Origin: Orobanche coerulescens
Taxonomy: Eukaryota > Streptophyta > Magnoliopsida > Lamiales > Orobanchaceae
Direction: 5' to 3'
Length of the DNA stretch: 64,000 nucleotides
Assembly: GCA_033398695.1 (NCBI GenBank)
Contig: CM065802.1
Location: forward strand, 205,983,096 to 206,047,095
Part shown: one piece after another, positions 25,000-35,696 of the stretch
Layout of the letters: the number at the start of each line of letters is the position of its first letter
Numbering within the stretch: the first letter of the stretch is position 1
Translations under genes and position numbers: made by a program
Notes under the pieces: model-generated
The model's input: only the letters and a program-made list of their open reading frames with translations
Database searches by the model: none
What the model was told of the DNA's origin: nothing

Positions 25000-25234
25000 C
25001 TCCTCACACACAGCACCCTATGAAAATGACAACGATGATAAACATCGCACGATTCTCCAACTAGATTGATGATGAATGACGATTGATACACGATACAATT
25101 ACTCTGAATGATGAATACAATGATTGAATAAGAGTGACAAAAGATCATTAATGAGTGAAAATTACTGAGTGACAATTACAGAATGATATGCACTGAATGA
25201 TAATGACCGAATTACAACCGGGTATCACATTAAG

Positions 25235-26125
25235 CAACTCCATGAGAAAGCAAGAGCTAACATTGAAAGGCGTACTAAGCAGTATGTTGAGCGCGCCAAC
25301 CGAGGGAGAAAGGAAGTGGTCTTCGAACATGGAGATTGGGTTTGGTTACATATGAGGAAGGAAAGGTTTCCTATACAAAGGATATCGAAATTGCTGCCAA
25401 GAGGAGATGGTCCTTTCATGATTTTGGAGAGAATAAATAATAATGCTTACAAACTGGACTTACCAGGGGAATACAATGTATCTGCTACTTTTAATGTTTC
25501 TGACTTGTCTTTGTTTGAAGCAGGTGATCTCGCGGATCGGAGGACAGATCCTCCTCAAGAGGGAGGGAATGACACAACCACGGTTGTGCTACTAAGAGAG
25601 TTAGGAACGGTTGGAGCCGTCATGGACCCCGCTGGTCCTATCACACGTACACGTGCTAGGAAGTTGAGAGAACAAATGAGTGAAATGTTGAGAACGAGTG
25701 ACACTAGCACCACCTCACGAAATAAACTTAATGCACGTTCCACACCTGTTACCTTATTATCTCTTACTAACTCTTATGAAGACAACTCGATTCCTACTCA
25801 AGAGGTTTATTGTATGGCCTCGATCAAATCCTCTCTTGAAGACCCTCACACTGAGGCTGCTTGGAGTGCACTGAATAAAGACCCCGAGCCTAGAAGAATC
25901 CATGTCCAAAGAAAAGAAGAAGACAAACTCGTCCTTAAGCTGCCCGAATTTGAAGTGGAAATCATGTCTAAGTTTAGTGACTCTGCGACGGTGGATCTAC
26001 TTGAGATTCAAGAAGGCCCGACAGTTGTTCAAATCCTAAGCCCAGATATAGCTTTGCTTGAGGGCAGCCCAGATATAGCTAAAAACAGAAAGCTTGAGGG
26101 CGGACCCCAGATATTGCCTAAATAA
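25235..26125 (+). pseudogene. pol: Integrase C-terminal part of the CRM-like element, running into the 3' LTR
   Basis: Continues the integrase split at 5701: EKARANIERRTKQYVERANR, then VFEHGDWVWLHMRKERFP and the FNVSDLSLFEAG block. The open frame crosses the polypurine tract (read as PPQEGGND) and continues about 556 nt into the LTR to a stop at 26123-26125. It includes TRARKLREQM, a motif common in plant gypsy C-termini. Overlap of the integrase tail with the 3' LTR is known for some plant CRM elements, which supports the clade call. Confidence 0.85.
25557..25569 (+). other. Polypurine tract of the CRM-like element
   Basis: AAGAGGGAGGGAA directly precedes TGACACAAC, the inferred 3' LTR start. 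It is also coding (QEGGN). Confidence 0.65.
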
Positions 26126-27208
26126 TGGCATGAGGGCGTCTTTGTCGTATTTCCTGAAAATGAGAGTTAAATCATAAAACTCGTAAAGGAAAATACTCTA
26201 TAAAAAGGATGAACAACCGAAGGTCGACTTGATGATTAAGGAAAATCCATCCTAGTTTGGAAATTAGACTTAGGCGTGAGGAAGCTTCAAGGAAAGTGTG
26301 ATATTTTATTTTGTCTTGGAAAAAGAACTTTAGCATGTGGGAGCTTCAAAATAAGCGTGATGTTGTGAAGACCAAGACCTTTTCAAGACTTCTTTATTTA
26401 CTTTCTAGGATAGTTGTTGTTAGTTTATTTCCTTTTAATCTAGTCACATGTGTGACCGCCCTTAATTGTCTTAAAAATAGGGACACTCTTAATTTTATTT
26501 CCTTAGTTTAATATGTCAGGGATAATATAGTTTGTTCTGTACACTCCTATAAAAGGAGACCTTTGGTAATGAAAAGACAGATCACTTTTGAAATCAAAAA
26601 TATATTTCGGCCTTGTGCTTGAGTCAAGAGTTGTTGCTCGGATTTTCTTGAGTTTTATTCTTATAATTCTCACTTCTACATTCTTACAATTTTAGTCCAT
26701 AAAATTGTTAAGTCTTAGTCACAGAAACTTGAGTTCTTAGAATAATTCCAAACGTTTCTTTAGAACAGGATTCTAAGGGGATTATAGTGATTAATTCTAA
26801 GGGTTTGAAGTGCCCTCGTCATCTCCGTGTCCCGTCTCGCTGTACCGAAGTGTAGTCCATTGTTGCTGTAATGAAGTGCTGTCCAAATATTGCTGTACCG
26901 ACGTGCAATCGACTCTCGCTGAATCGAAGTGCAATCGATTCTCTCTATATCGAAGTGGTGTCCGAATATTGCTGTATCGAAGTGCTGTCCGAATATTGCG
27001 GTATCGAAGTGGTGTATCGAAGTGCTGTCCGAATATTGCTGTATTGAAGTGCTGTATCGAAGTGCTGCTGTACCGAAGTGCTGTCCGTTATTGTTATTTG
27101 TTGTTTGTTGTTCATTTGTTTACTCCAGAAACCCTACTTCCGCTTCGTACAACCACGATTCACAAAAGTCCCTGTATTGGTATCAGTGTTTGGGTATCGT
27201 TTGGTATC
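25570..27208 (+). repeat. 3' LTR of the CRM-like element
   Basis: Start inferred from the polypurine tract followed by TG. The end is where similarity to the 5' LTR stops (GTTTGGTATC). About 1.64 kb. The part from 25994 matches base 1 onward. TATA box CCTATAAAAG at 26546-26555; CGAAGTG array at 26816-27085. Its target duplication cannot be checked because the 5' end is outside the window. Confidence 0.8.
26816..27085 (+). repeat. CGAAGTG tandem array in the CRM-like 3' LTR
   Basis: Units TGTATCGAAGTG and GTCCGAATATTGC. Shorter than the 5' LTR array (823-1165), with different unit order. Confidence 0.75.
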
Positions 27209-28489
27209 ACTATCACAATGGTTCGCCACTATATTCCAGACGCCCCAGCCATTCGAGAATATCACGATATTTTCTTTATTACTTTCATTTTATTACTTAA
27301 TATCATTATTATTGTCTAGTGACTTGAGCGTCGGAGGCCCTTCGCCGGACACCCCGTCAGTGCTCTTTCATTAGGCTCTAACGTGCATTGTTGTGGTTGG
27401 CAAGTTGCTAGCACCCACTTACCCGGACATCCGGGTTTCCACAACTATCGATTTCACCCTCTACACCTTAAATTTGTATCCTTTCCAGCTTTTGAATTGG
27501 ACAAAGGCATCTTAAATTTCAATGTCCAGAAGAGTTTTGTTGATCTGCAAGATATGGACCTATGGGTTATGTTGCAATTGGCAGCTCAAAAAGAGTTGCT
27601 CTCTCGTTCCCTCGGCGGTCTCCAGGGAGCATCGGGCTATGGTGGTTGTACCTGTTCTTCATTTGCTGTAGGTGGGATCGCATCTACACCTATATCAGGA
27701 TCAGTTGCTGAAGTGATCACAGCTTCCTCAATTGGAACCTCTGTAGGTTCTGGAACTTGAGATGTTTGAACAGATGGTTGATCAATCGTTGTAGCTTCTG
27801 AGCTTAAAATAGATGTTGTTGCCTTAGATCTGTGACAATTCTTCTTTTTCTTCTTCAATGCAGTGGTCTGGGTCACGCTGTCGTCACTTGAATACCTTTT
27901 CTTCTTGTTGTGGTCTTTCTTCCTTACAATGGACTAAATCCATGCAGATTTGGAAATGACATTCTTAGGGTCTTTTGATTGAGGCATTGCACCGGATGTT
28001 GATCAGTCAGCAACAAACTGATCCTTGTTGTACTTTGCGGGCTTTAGTTCCTCACAAGTATTTTCCAGAACCAACTTTGTTGGTGTTCTTCGATTTTTGG
28101 CGCACACATTGAACTAATATATATTTCAATATGAGTCCATAGGACTTTCTGGAGGTCTATTCCTTTCCTACTTCTTTATGCCGAAGCTGAAGCAAGACCT
28201 GAGCCCATTTTTCTTTCTCATGTACCATAATGGCCACATCATTCTGGATTGAAGTTCGGTGCACATCTCATATGCGTGAGAATGATTATCAATCACCCTG
28301 AAAATAATTCTCATGAAAATAAAAGTATGGTAATGTAAAGATATTCTTGTGGCAAGAGATATGAGGAGTCTCTGCCCTAATATTACCAGTACAGGCTTGG
28401 GGAATCCAGCTTTCCCCATAACTTTCTAGGTCCTTGAAGGTATGACCATCATGAGGGATATTGTAGAGAATCGCCAGAGGGTTCTTTTA
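27209..28489. other. Unidentified decayed repetitive sequence
   Basis: No recognisable gene. 27316-27360 holds GACTTGAGCGTCGGAG followed by CCGGACACCCC, a wording I associate with U5 ends of other plant LTR elements, so this may be old LTR debris. A plus-strand open frame at 27383-27760 (125 codons) matches nothing I know. The sequence resumes at 29746 after a MITE insertion. Confidence 0.4.
27637..28419 (-). pseudogene. Possible decayed coding region, unidentified
   Basis: Two minus-strand open frames (28419-28168 and 27876-27637) and the frame between them read like one degraded protein: a segment with LHYHTFIFMRIIFRVIDN and MMWPLWYMRKKNG, then a Lys-rich linker, then a Pro/Glu/Thr-rich tail. 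A similar reading appears to continue upstream at 29746-30030, beyond the MITE. It may be a transposon-encoded or captured gene. No function is assigned. Confidence 0.3.
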
Positions 28490-28499
28490 TGTCTTCGAC

Positions 28500-29735
28500 G
28501 GGAGAATGGCAAGTTTGGTCCAAAATTATGGTAGGAGTGGACGTTGAGTCCCGCGTTTGTTCCAAGTGTGATTTTTAGTCCACAACTTTCAAAAATTGGC
28601 AAAGATGGTCCGAAATTACAATTTGTGGATTAAATCTAATTTTGGGAGATTTTTTTCTTGGGTGTAAAAATTGATTTTGTGAACTTATTTATTTTTATTT
28701 AAAAAATCTGCAAAATTAAATAAAAAAATTTGGACTATATTAATATTAAAAAATATTAAAAATCAGTAATTTTATTTTTAATTCTGGAATATTAATATTG
28801 AAAAAAAAAAGTTATTTTAAATTCGGAAATTAGAAAATCTAAAAATTGAACTATTTAAAAATTCGGAAATTAGTAAATTTATTAAAAATATTAAAAATTC
28901 CGAATATTAATATTAATATTAATATTGGAAAATATTAAGAAATTGGTAATTTTATTTTTAATTCTGGAATATTAATTTAAAATATAAAAAAAAATTATTT
29001 TAAATTTGGAAATTAGAAAATCTAAAAAATTCTGAACGATTTAAAAAATTTTTAATATTCGGATGGCATGTGACCGTTAAAAAATTTCCAAGTTAAAAAT
29101 AATTTTTTTATTTTTAATATTAATATTCCGAATTAAAAATAAAACTACCGATTTTTATATTTTTAATTATAATATTAATAATTTTTAATAAATTTACTAA
29201 TTTAATTTTTAAATAGTTCAATTTTTTAGATTTTCTAATTTCTGAATTTAAAATATTTTTATTTTTCAATATTAATATTCAATTAAAAATAAAATTATCA
29301 ATTTTTTAATATTTTTAATATTAATATTAATATTAATATTCGGAAATTTTAATATTTTTTAATAAATTTACCAATTTCGAATTTTTTAAATAGTTAATTT
29401 TTAGATTTTTAATTTCAATTTAAATTTCAATATTAATATTCGAATTAAAAATAAAATTACCGATTTTAATATTTTTAATATTAATATAGTTGAAATTTTT
29501 GTTTTTTTTTAATTTTGCAGATTTTTTTAAATAAAGATAAATAACTTAACAAAATCTGAATTTTGGCCACCTAAGCAAAAATCTGCCAGCTAAGCAGATT
29601 TAGTCCACAAAATTATAATTTCGGACCATCTTTGCCAATTTTTGAAAGTTGTGGACTAAAAATCACATGTGAAACAAACGCGGGACTCAACGTTTCACTC
29701 ATGCCATAATTTTGGACCAAACTCGCCATTCTCCC
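28500..29735. mobile_element. Mutator-like non-autonomous element (MITE), 1236 bp, 10-bp TSD
   Basis: Bounded by the direct repeat TGTCTTCGAC at 28490-28499 and 29736-29745. The termini are inverted: GGGAGAATGGCAAGTTTGG at the left, and the complement of CCAAACTCGCCATTCTCCC at the right. Inverted similarity continues for roughly 150 bp or more at each end. The centre is very AT-rich and largely self-complementary. A 10-bp duplication with long TIRs fits Mutator-like elements. No transposase is present. Confidence 0.88.
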
Positions 29736-29745
29736 TGTCTTCGAC

Positions 29746-30394
29746 TGTAAGTTACGGCATTGTGATCATATAGCTCCATGTGGAGGTTACAAAGATAATA
29801 AAGCTCCTATTTTTTGATTTTATCCATTACTTTCAACATTTTCTTGTCATCCTATTGCACGAGCTTTACCCATTCAATTATAACTTGCTTATCAAGGATT
29901 CGATGTCGATTATGAGTGACTCCTTTTTCTTTTGGGACTAAATGGAGGCCGTGTGTGAAATAGTTACAGTCACCATTAATGATATTTTGAAGAAGATGAA
30001 GTTTGAGATTTTGTAAGTGTTTCACTCAGTGTATTCTCTCTATGGCTTTGGACAGTAAGAGAATATGTTTGCAGGAAGAGTAAATTTATAGAGCAGGAGT
30101 CGATTTTAATTTTGGACGGTCGTACAGAAGGGATGTGAACAGTTTCAAATGGACGATTGAGATGGATTTGGACATAAGTAGTGGGTCGTCAAATCCGTCC
30201 AATTTGTATTTAATGTGGTCCTATGCCTGAAAAGTTCAGCCCTCAAATTCGCATGAATAATTTTATCATTCGAGTTGATATTACCTATTCAAAATTTTCA
30301 ATTTTGTGAGTCCGACGTAAAAATGTTAGCCCGTTCAAAAACTATGGGAGTGGAATGTGCTCGGTGGTGCAAAGTGAAGGGATGAAGGTACATG
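29746..30394. other. Unidentified flank between the MITE and the LINE
   Basis: Continuation of the sequence interrupted by the MITE. A degraded minus-strand reading (for example LHLVPKEKGVTHNRHRILDKQ) is visible at 29900-30010, with stops. Nothing else recognisable. Confidence 0.35.
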
Positions 30395-30407
30395 GAGTGA
30401 GCCATAC
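30395..30407. repeat. Possible LINE target site duplication (GAGTGAGCCATAC; partner at 45844-45856)
   Basis: The 13-mer directly after the LINE poly(A) reads GAGCAAGCCATAC and matches at 11 of 13 positions. This fits an old L1 insertion, but the match is imperfect. Confidence 0.45.
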
Positions 30408-30540
30408 TCCGATTTTATAAATTTTAATTCTTGAAATTTCTAAGCTAGGATTTTATTGTAACTCTCTCTTTGTTCGTCTCTTCTGCTCCGGCGACGGGGT
30501 CTGCCCATCCCACCGGGGATAATTGCAATACTCCTGACAA

Positions 30541-30753
30541 AATGGTTAAAAAAGGCAAAGACAGGTGATGAATCAGGCGCGGAAGGCTGTGATGTTACAG
30601 CAATGGAGAAGGATCAACCCTCTGAGGATTCTTCGACCAAGGTATTGCCAGGTGTGTCCTTCAAAGACAGACTTACTGGATCGGAGTCTGCGTCTGCCTT
30701 TCAAGATGAGTCAATGCTTTCCGATGAATCGGATACTAAAGATGCGGGGATGA
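30541..30753 (+). pseudogene. LINE ORF1, N-terminal part
   Basis: A frame containing AMEKDQPSEDSSTKV, VLPGVSFKDRLTGSES and DESMLSDESDTKDAGMM. The SFKDRL motif is typical at the start of plant L1 ORF1. An upstream ATG at 30542 is out of frame by one base. The copia insertion at 30754 cuts the gene; it resumes at 36066. Confidence 0.7.
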
Positions 30754-31127
30754 TGTTGGAAATTAACGGATCATTATAGTGAATTTCTAATGATTTGAGA
30801 GAAAAATATTTGTTCTATTATCACTCAAGAATAGATACAAACTCACAAAATAGAAAAACTCTCAAACTCACTCAATCTCAACTTGGATTGTTATTCACTC
30901 GTTGAACTCACTCTTGGAGATGGGATGGTTACAAATGCTACAAACAAGTCTTATTTATAGGTAGTAAACATGGTGTGAAACCATGGTGTGAAAGGATCAA
31001 CCATGATGGGGTGTTGTGAAGTTTCCCATCCTTTTCTTGTCAAACTTGCCAACTAATTGTTCAAAGGTAGATGGCTTCACATGTTTAATTACTTAGCCTC
31101 CATTCTAGAAGGGTTTGAATTCTAACA
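30754..31127 (-). repeat. 3' LTR of the copia in LINE ORF1
   Basis: TGTTGGAAATT to TTCTAACA on the plus strand, followed by a polypurine tract (minus GGTTTGAGGGGAG, 31128-31140). TATA-like CTATAAATAA on the minus strand at 30951-30960. Confidence 0.92.
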
Positions 31128-31189
31128 CTCCCCTCAAACCCGACTTTGCATTAGAGTAATTTTGAAACTCATAAATCTTTGTTGCGGAT

Positions 31190-31805
31190 AAGCTCTTCGT
31201 AAATATGTCGCAACTTGATCTTACGTATTGACCGGTTTCATGTCAATATCTCCTTGGAGTACCTTCTCTCGTAAGAAATGATAATGTACTTGACATGTTT
31301 GGTCCGAGCATGAAATACTGGATTCTCGGCCAAACGAGCTGCTGGCAGATTGTCACGGTGTAATGCAACTCCATCTTCTATTGGTTGGTTCAAATCCTTC
31401 ATGAGTTGAGTCAACCAAGCACACTCTTGTCCGCCATCGCCCCTGCTCTATATTCCGCTTCGGTAGTTGAAAGAGAAACGGTAGGTTGTCTCTTCGCACC
31501 ATGATATAGCTCCCGAACCAAGATTGAATATATATCCTGTAGTCGATCTCCTGGTATCATAGTCTCGGCATAGTCGGCATCACAATAGCCGTGACCTTGC
31601 TTTGTACTCCCTTCTTGTAGAAAAGTCCCAAATTAATTGTGCCTTTAACATATCTCGGGATCCTTTTGATTGCTTCGAGATGTGGCTTCTTAGGTTTCTG
31701 CATGAACACGCTAGTAACACCTACGGCGAATGCTATATCAGGTCTGGAAAGAGTTAGATAGATAAGACTACCTACTATCTGTCGGTACATTCTTGTGTCC
31801 TCCAA
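31190..31805 (-). pseudogene. pol: RNase H region of the copia in LINE ORF1
   Basis: [27 protein letters not shown] begins at 31805, an established copia RNase H entry motif. The tail, with NPVFHARTKH near 31290-31320, is readable only with frame changes. Several disruptions between 31200 and 31560. Confidence 0.75.
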
Positions 31806-32776
31806 GTCTTTCCCATCGTAGACACACTGACTTCAAGTTTGGCTCCATTGGGGTAGATATTGGCTTGCGATCGGTTAGCCCAAACTTCTCGATTAAATCC
31901 TTTGCATATTTCTGCTGACCAAGAAATATACCATCATCTGTTCTTTCGACTTCCAATCCTATGAAGTGTTTCAGTTCACCAAGTTCCTTCATTTGAAATC
32001 GGACTGACAAGTTTGCCCTTGTTTGTTGAATCTCGTCTTCGTCATCGCCAGTGATGATTAGATCATCCACATATACAAGGACTACTGCTAGCTTGCCTCC
32101 TTGAGTTTTCACGAACAAGCTTGAATCTGCTGGGGCAACATGATAACCACTTTGGATTAGAAACTCAGCAATTTTCCCGTACCATGCTCGGGGTGCCTGT
32201 TTCAAGCCATACAACGCCTTTTTCAACTTGCACACGTACTCAGGCTTTTCATGATTCACAAATCCTTTGGGTTGATCAATATAGATATCACGATCAAGTT
32301 CCCCATGTTTTTAATTTCCAAGACTTACTTGCTGCTAAGGCTAGTAAGACACGAACTGTAGTAATCTTTGCAACTGGACTAAACGTCTCGTCATAGTCTA
32401 TGCCATACTCTTGAGAGAATCCACGAACAACTAATCGAGCCTTGTACCGCTCAATTGTATCATTTGGACGAATCTTCAACTTGTAAACCCATTTGCAGGA
32501 TATGGGTCTAACACCTTCAGGTTTTGGCACTAAATTCCAAGTTTGATTTTGTTTTAATGCCAAAATCTCTTCTTCCATGGCCTTTCTCCACTCTGGACTA
32601 TTTGATGCTTCTTCAAATGTACTTGGCTCTTTGACTTCAGCATAAGCAGCATCTACATACTTTGGATTTGGCCGTCTTTCTCTGGTTGACCTTCGCACTT
32701 GAGGTTGTGAAGGTTCCCGCTCTTCCGGTTGACTAGTCTGTACTTCATCCGGTGTTTCATGTACACTGTTCTCCAA
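31768..32776 (-). pseudogene. pol: RT of the copia in LINE ORF1, catalytic motif A deleted
   Basis: 32776-32294 reads FEEASNSPEWRKAMEEEILA and CKWVYKLKIRPNDTIERYKA up to LLALAASKSWKL. The next bases encode [15 protein letters not shown], so the QMDVKNAFLH segment expected between them is absent, with a frame change. 32259-31768 then carries [19 protein letters not shown] and the catalytic [12 protein letters not shown]. Loss of the motif A aspartate would abolish polymerase activity. Confidence 0.85.
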
Positions 32777-33925
32777 GGGCTTCTTGATTTGGACCGTACC
32801 TCAACTTGATCCGACGGGGATCTTGGTTCTTCTATGTCATTGTTGTCTTGAGAGGAATGTAGCCGCAACTTGCTTTGTAGCTTCCCTTGCGACTCATGTG
32901 TATCTGGTAATGCCACCTTGTTTGCCCACCATGAAGATGCCTCATCGAATACAACATTTCGTGAGATATAAATCTTGTTTGTATTTGGATCGCACATCTC
33001 GGCCTTTCTTTTGTTCATCATATCCAACGAATATGCAGCGGACAACTTTCTTGTCGAACTTGGTGCGATCTTCATCTGTAATAAACACATAACATACACA
33101 ACCAAACACTCGAAAATAATTCACTGTTGGTTTTACATTATACAATTTTTGAAATGGTGAAATAAATTCCAGCCTTGGTTGTGGTAGCCTGTTGGTGATA
33201 TAGACTACTGTCTTCATGCATTCTGCCCAAAATCTTGTATCAACATTCTTTGCATGTAGAAGACTTCTACATGTCTCTACTAGGTGACGGTTCTTCCTCT
33301 CCGCTACTCCATTTTGCTGTGGAGTTTTTGCACAAGTTAGTTGCCTTCGGATGTTGCACTCTTTGAGGTAGTTGTTGAATTCATTAGAAGTGTATTCTCC
33401 TCCATTATCAGTACGGAGGCACTTGATCTTCCTTCCAAACTCACGTTCTACCGTATCTTTGAATTTCTTGAATTTTTCAAAAGCCTCATCTTTATGCTTC
33501 AAGAAATATACCCATATATACCTTGAGAAATCATCAATAAAGGTTATCAGATATTGATAACTGCTTGTTGACTTTTGTTTGATCTTCCCAAGTACATCTG
33601 AGTGGACCAATTCCAACGGCTCCCTTGCTTTGAACTTTGACTCTTTGTAAGGCAGTTGATGTGCCTTACCATATTGACATCCAGCACACACAGTGTCATG
33701 TTGGATCTCGAGTTGAGGAAGTCCCCTCAGCATGGACTTCTTCATCATAATTTTCAGTTTGCCATAATTGACATGCCCAAGTCGTGCATGCCATAGGTCT
33801 CCAGTGTCACTTCTCCTAGCCTTCTCAACATAGGCTTCTTCAGCTGACATCACATAGATAGCCTTCATTTTTGGTCCTTCCACAAACGGTGTACCTATGA
33901 CTTTCAATTCACGATACACTTTCAC
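32653..33925 (-). pseudogene. pol: Integrase of the copia in LINE ORF1
   Basis: Open from 33925 to about 33020, then shifted. Contains the [16 protein letters not shown] zinc region, [26 protein letters not shown] and [15 protein letters not shown], giving D, D and E. A linker rich in Ser/Arg (RRSTRERRPNPKYVDA) joins it to RT. Confidence 0.88.
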
Positions 33926-33982
33926 ATCGTTAGATTGTGGTACTCACAACACATAATTACCTGAAGCAGTTAATTGTGGTAC

Positions 33983-35323
33983 TCACAACAGGTTCTTCTT
34001 CATCCCTGGGACATGATAGACATTGTCGAGTTGTACTTCTTCATGTCCGTACCTTTGTGGCAGTTGTGTCTTGCCAACATGGGCTATTGGTAATTGTGTG
34101 TTATCAGCTGTCACAATAACTCGATCTCCGTTGTACTTGGTCATACTTACAAGTTTCAACTCATCTCCGGGCATATGATTGGAACAACCAGAGTCAACGA
34201 TCCAATCATTCTTGTAAAACTTCTCACATACCGCAGTAAGTGCGAATTCCTCTCTTGGGCCTTTCCCTCGTGTATCGGTAGTATCTACCTCCTCGGCATA
34301 GAAAGAAGTCTCGAAATCCCAATCTTCTTCTCCTGGAGCCTCGTCCTTAGATGTTGCTGCATTTCCTTCAACTCTCTTGGACCAGCAATTTTTTGCATAA
34401 TGTCCTTTCTTGCCGCAATTAAAACATTCGTCACTTTGACGATCCTTTTGTTGCCACCGGTTCTGACCATTTCGATTATGTTGAGCTCCTCGAGCTCCCC
34501 CTGACTGGAAACCTCTATCTTGGTTTCCTCGAACATCTCTTTCTTGACTATTGAATCTCCCGAAACCATGTCCTCGTCCTCGACCACGACCGCGTCCTCG
34601 TCCGCGTCCTTGATTGTCTCTTCTATTAGTGAAAAGGGCTGTCTCTTCACTATTGGTTGCAAGACTAGACGTGGGTTTATCTAGATCCTCTTCATTAATG
34701 AGCAAATTCTCCAGATCTGCTAAAGTAGGCTCGGTGGCCCAGCCCCGAGTTGCCGTGATAATACTCTTATACTCCGGCTTCAATCCGTGGATGATAATTC
34801 TTTTCATCCTAGTTTGTGTAATGCCATTTTCAGGATCTAGTTTAGAAATCTCATCACAAAGAGATTTCACCTTTGAGAAATATTGACTCACAAACATATT
34901 TCTCTGGGAGATCGACAAAAGCTCATTTTCAAGCCTTTGTAATTTTGCATCATTTTTCTTCGCGAAAATAGTCGCTAATGTATCCCAAGCTTCCTTCGGT
35001 GTTCGGATATCTTTGATCCGCTGGAGAAATTCATCTTCTACAGCTACAGTTAAGGCATACATAGCTCATCGCTTAACCTTCCATTTCTTTAAAGCATCAG
35101 GGTCGGCAGCTGGCCTTTGATGTGCAGTATCTGGTCGTACCGGTGTTGAGGTTGAGATGTCGGAGGTTGTGTCTGTGCTTTTGGCCTCCCTTGGTGGTGT
35201 TGTCTCAGCTCCGTTCACGATATCCCATAAGTCTTGCCCGAGCAGGTAAAACTTCATACGGGTACTCCATGACCCATAACTATTGTTATTGAGCTTCTCA
35301 ATCGAGGTCGTAAAATCAGCCAT
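33983..35323 (-). pseudogene. gag: gag and protease of the copia in LINE ORF1
   Basis: Starts MADFTTSIEKLNNNSYGSW at 35323. One in-frame stop at 35066-35068, then open to 33983. Gag domain (TPKEAWDTLATIFAKKN), Arg/Gly-rich linker, knuckle CFNCGKKGHYAKNC and protease NDWIVDSGCSNHMPGD with intact DSG. Two more in-frame stops separate it from integrase, near a duplicated GTGGTACTCACAAC block (33937-33990). Confidence 0.88.
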
Positions 35324-35696
35324 TATTTTAACAAAGCTTCTGGACCAAAAGTATAGTTTTGAATTTTTGGGGTCAAAATAAAAAATTTCGAAAATTTAGG
35401 GACTGAATTAAAAAATTTCGAAAGTTCAGGGACCAGTATGTAATTTCTGGAAAACTTATTTGCAGAAATTACTGTTCATCATCTTCAACCTTGAGACTAT
35501 TCTTTCGGCAGCCCGTACGGCTTCGTCTGACGTCGGTTTTGTATTCCAAAATACCTCCGAACTCGTCTAGACGCAAGGAATCTAACGATATCCTCAAAAC
35601 TGAGTTTCGACCACCTTTGTAAAACTCGAAATTTTCAGCCCTCTACCACTTCCGATTAGCACTCCAAACCTTTCTCTGATACCACTTGTTAGATAT
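35324..35696 (-). other. Leader and PBS of the copia in LINE ORF1
   Basis: The PBS TGGTATCAGAG (35684-35694, minus) is a perfect initiator-Met tRNA complement, 2 bp from the 5' LTR. The rest is untranslated leader. Confidence 0.8.

Larger units (their letters stand above)
5702..25229 (-). mobile_element. Tekay/Del-like chromovirus (Ty3/gypsy), minus strand, containing a nested copia
   Basis: Structure on the minus strand: 5' LTR (13325-25229, interrupted), PBS, gag, protease, RT, RNase H, integrase with chromodomain, polypurine tract, 3' LTR (5702-8125). LTRs are about 2.4 kb with TG...CA ends and the element is flanked by TTAAG. The C-terminal chromodomain (IQWSRHGVEEATWETEDSM) and large LTRs fit the Tekay/Del lineage. 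Without the nested copia the element is about 10 kb. A few stops and frameshifts disable the polyprotein. Confidence 0.92.
13325..25229 (-). repeat. 5' LTR of the Tekay-like element, split by the nested copia
   Basis: Made of 13325-14190 (U5 and part of R) and 23727-25229 (U3 and the rest). Together they match the 3' LTR except for small indels. The break lies at CTTTA, duplicated at 14186-14190 and 23722-23726. Confidence 0.9.
1..27208 (+). mobile_element. CRM-like Ty3/gypsy chromovirus, 5' end outside window, split by a nested element
   Basis: LTR retrotransposon on the plus strand: partial 5' LTR, leader, gag, protease, reverse transcriptase, RNase H, integrase, 3' LTR. The integrase and RT wording (for example [16 protein letters not shown] and [19 protein letters not shown]) is that of the plant CRM-type chromoviruses as I know them; the clade call is tentative. 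Integrase is interrupted at 5701 and resumes at 25235 in the correct order after a 19.5-kb insertion flanked by TTAAG on both sides. The element carries many stops, a protease active-site change and loss of the RT catalytic motif, so it cannot move on its own. Confidence 0.85.
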
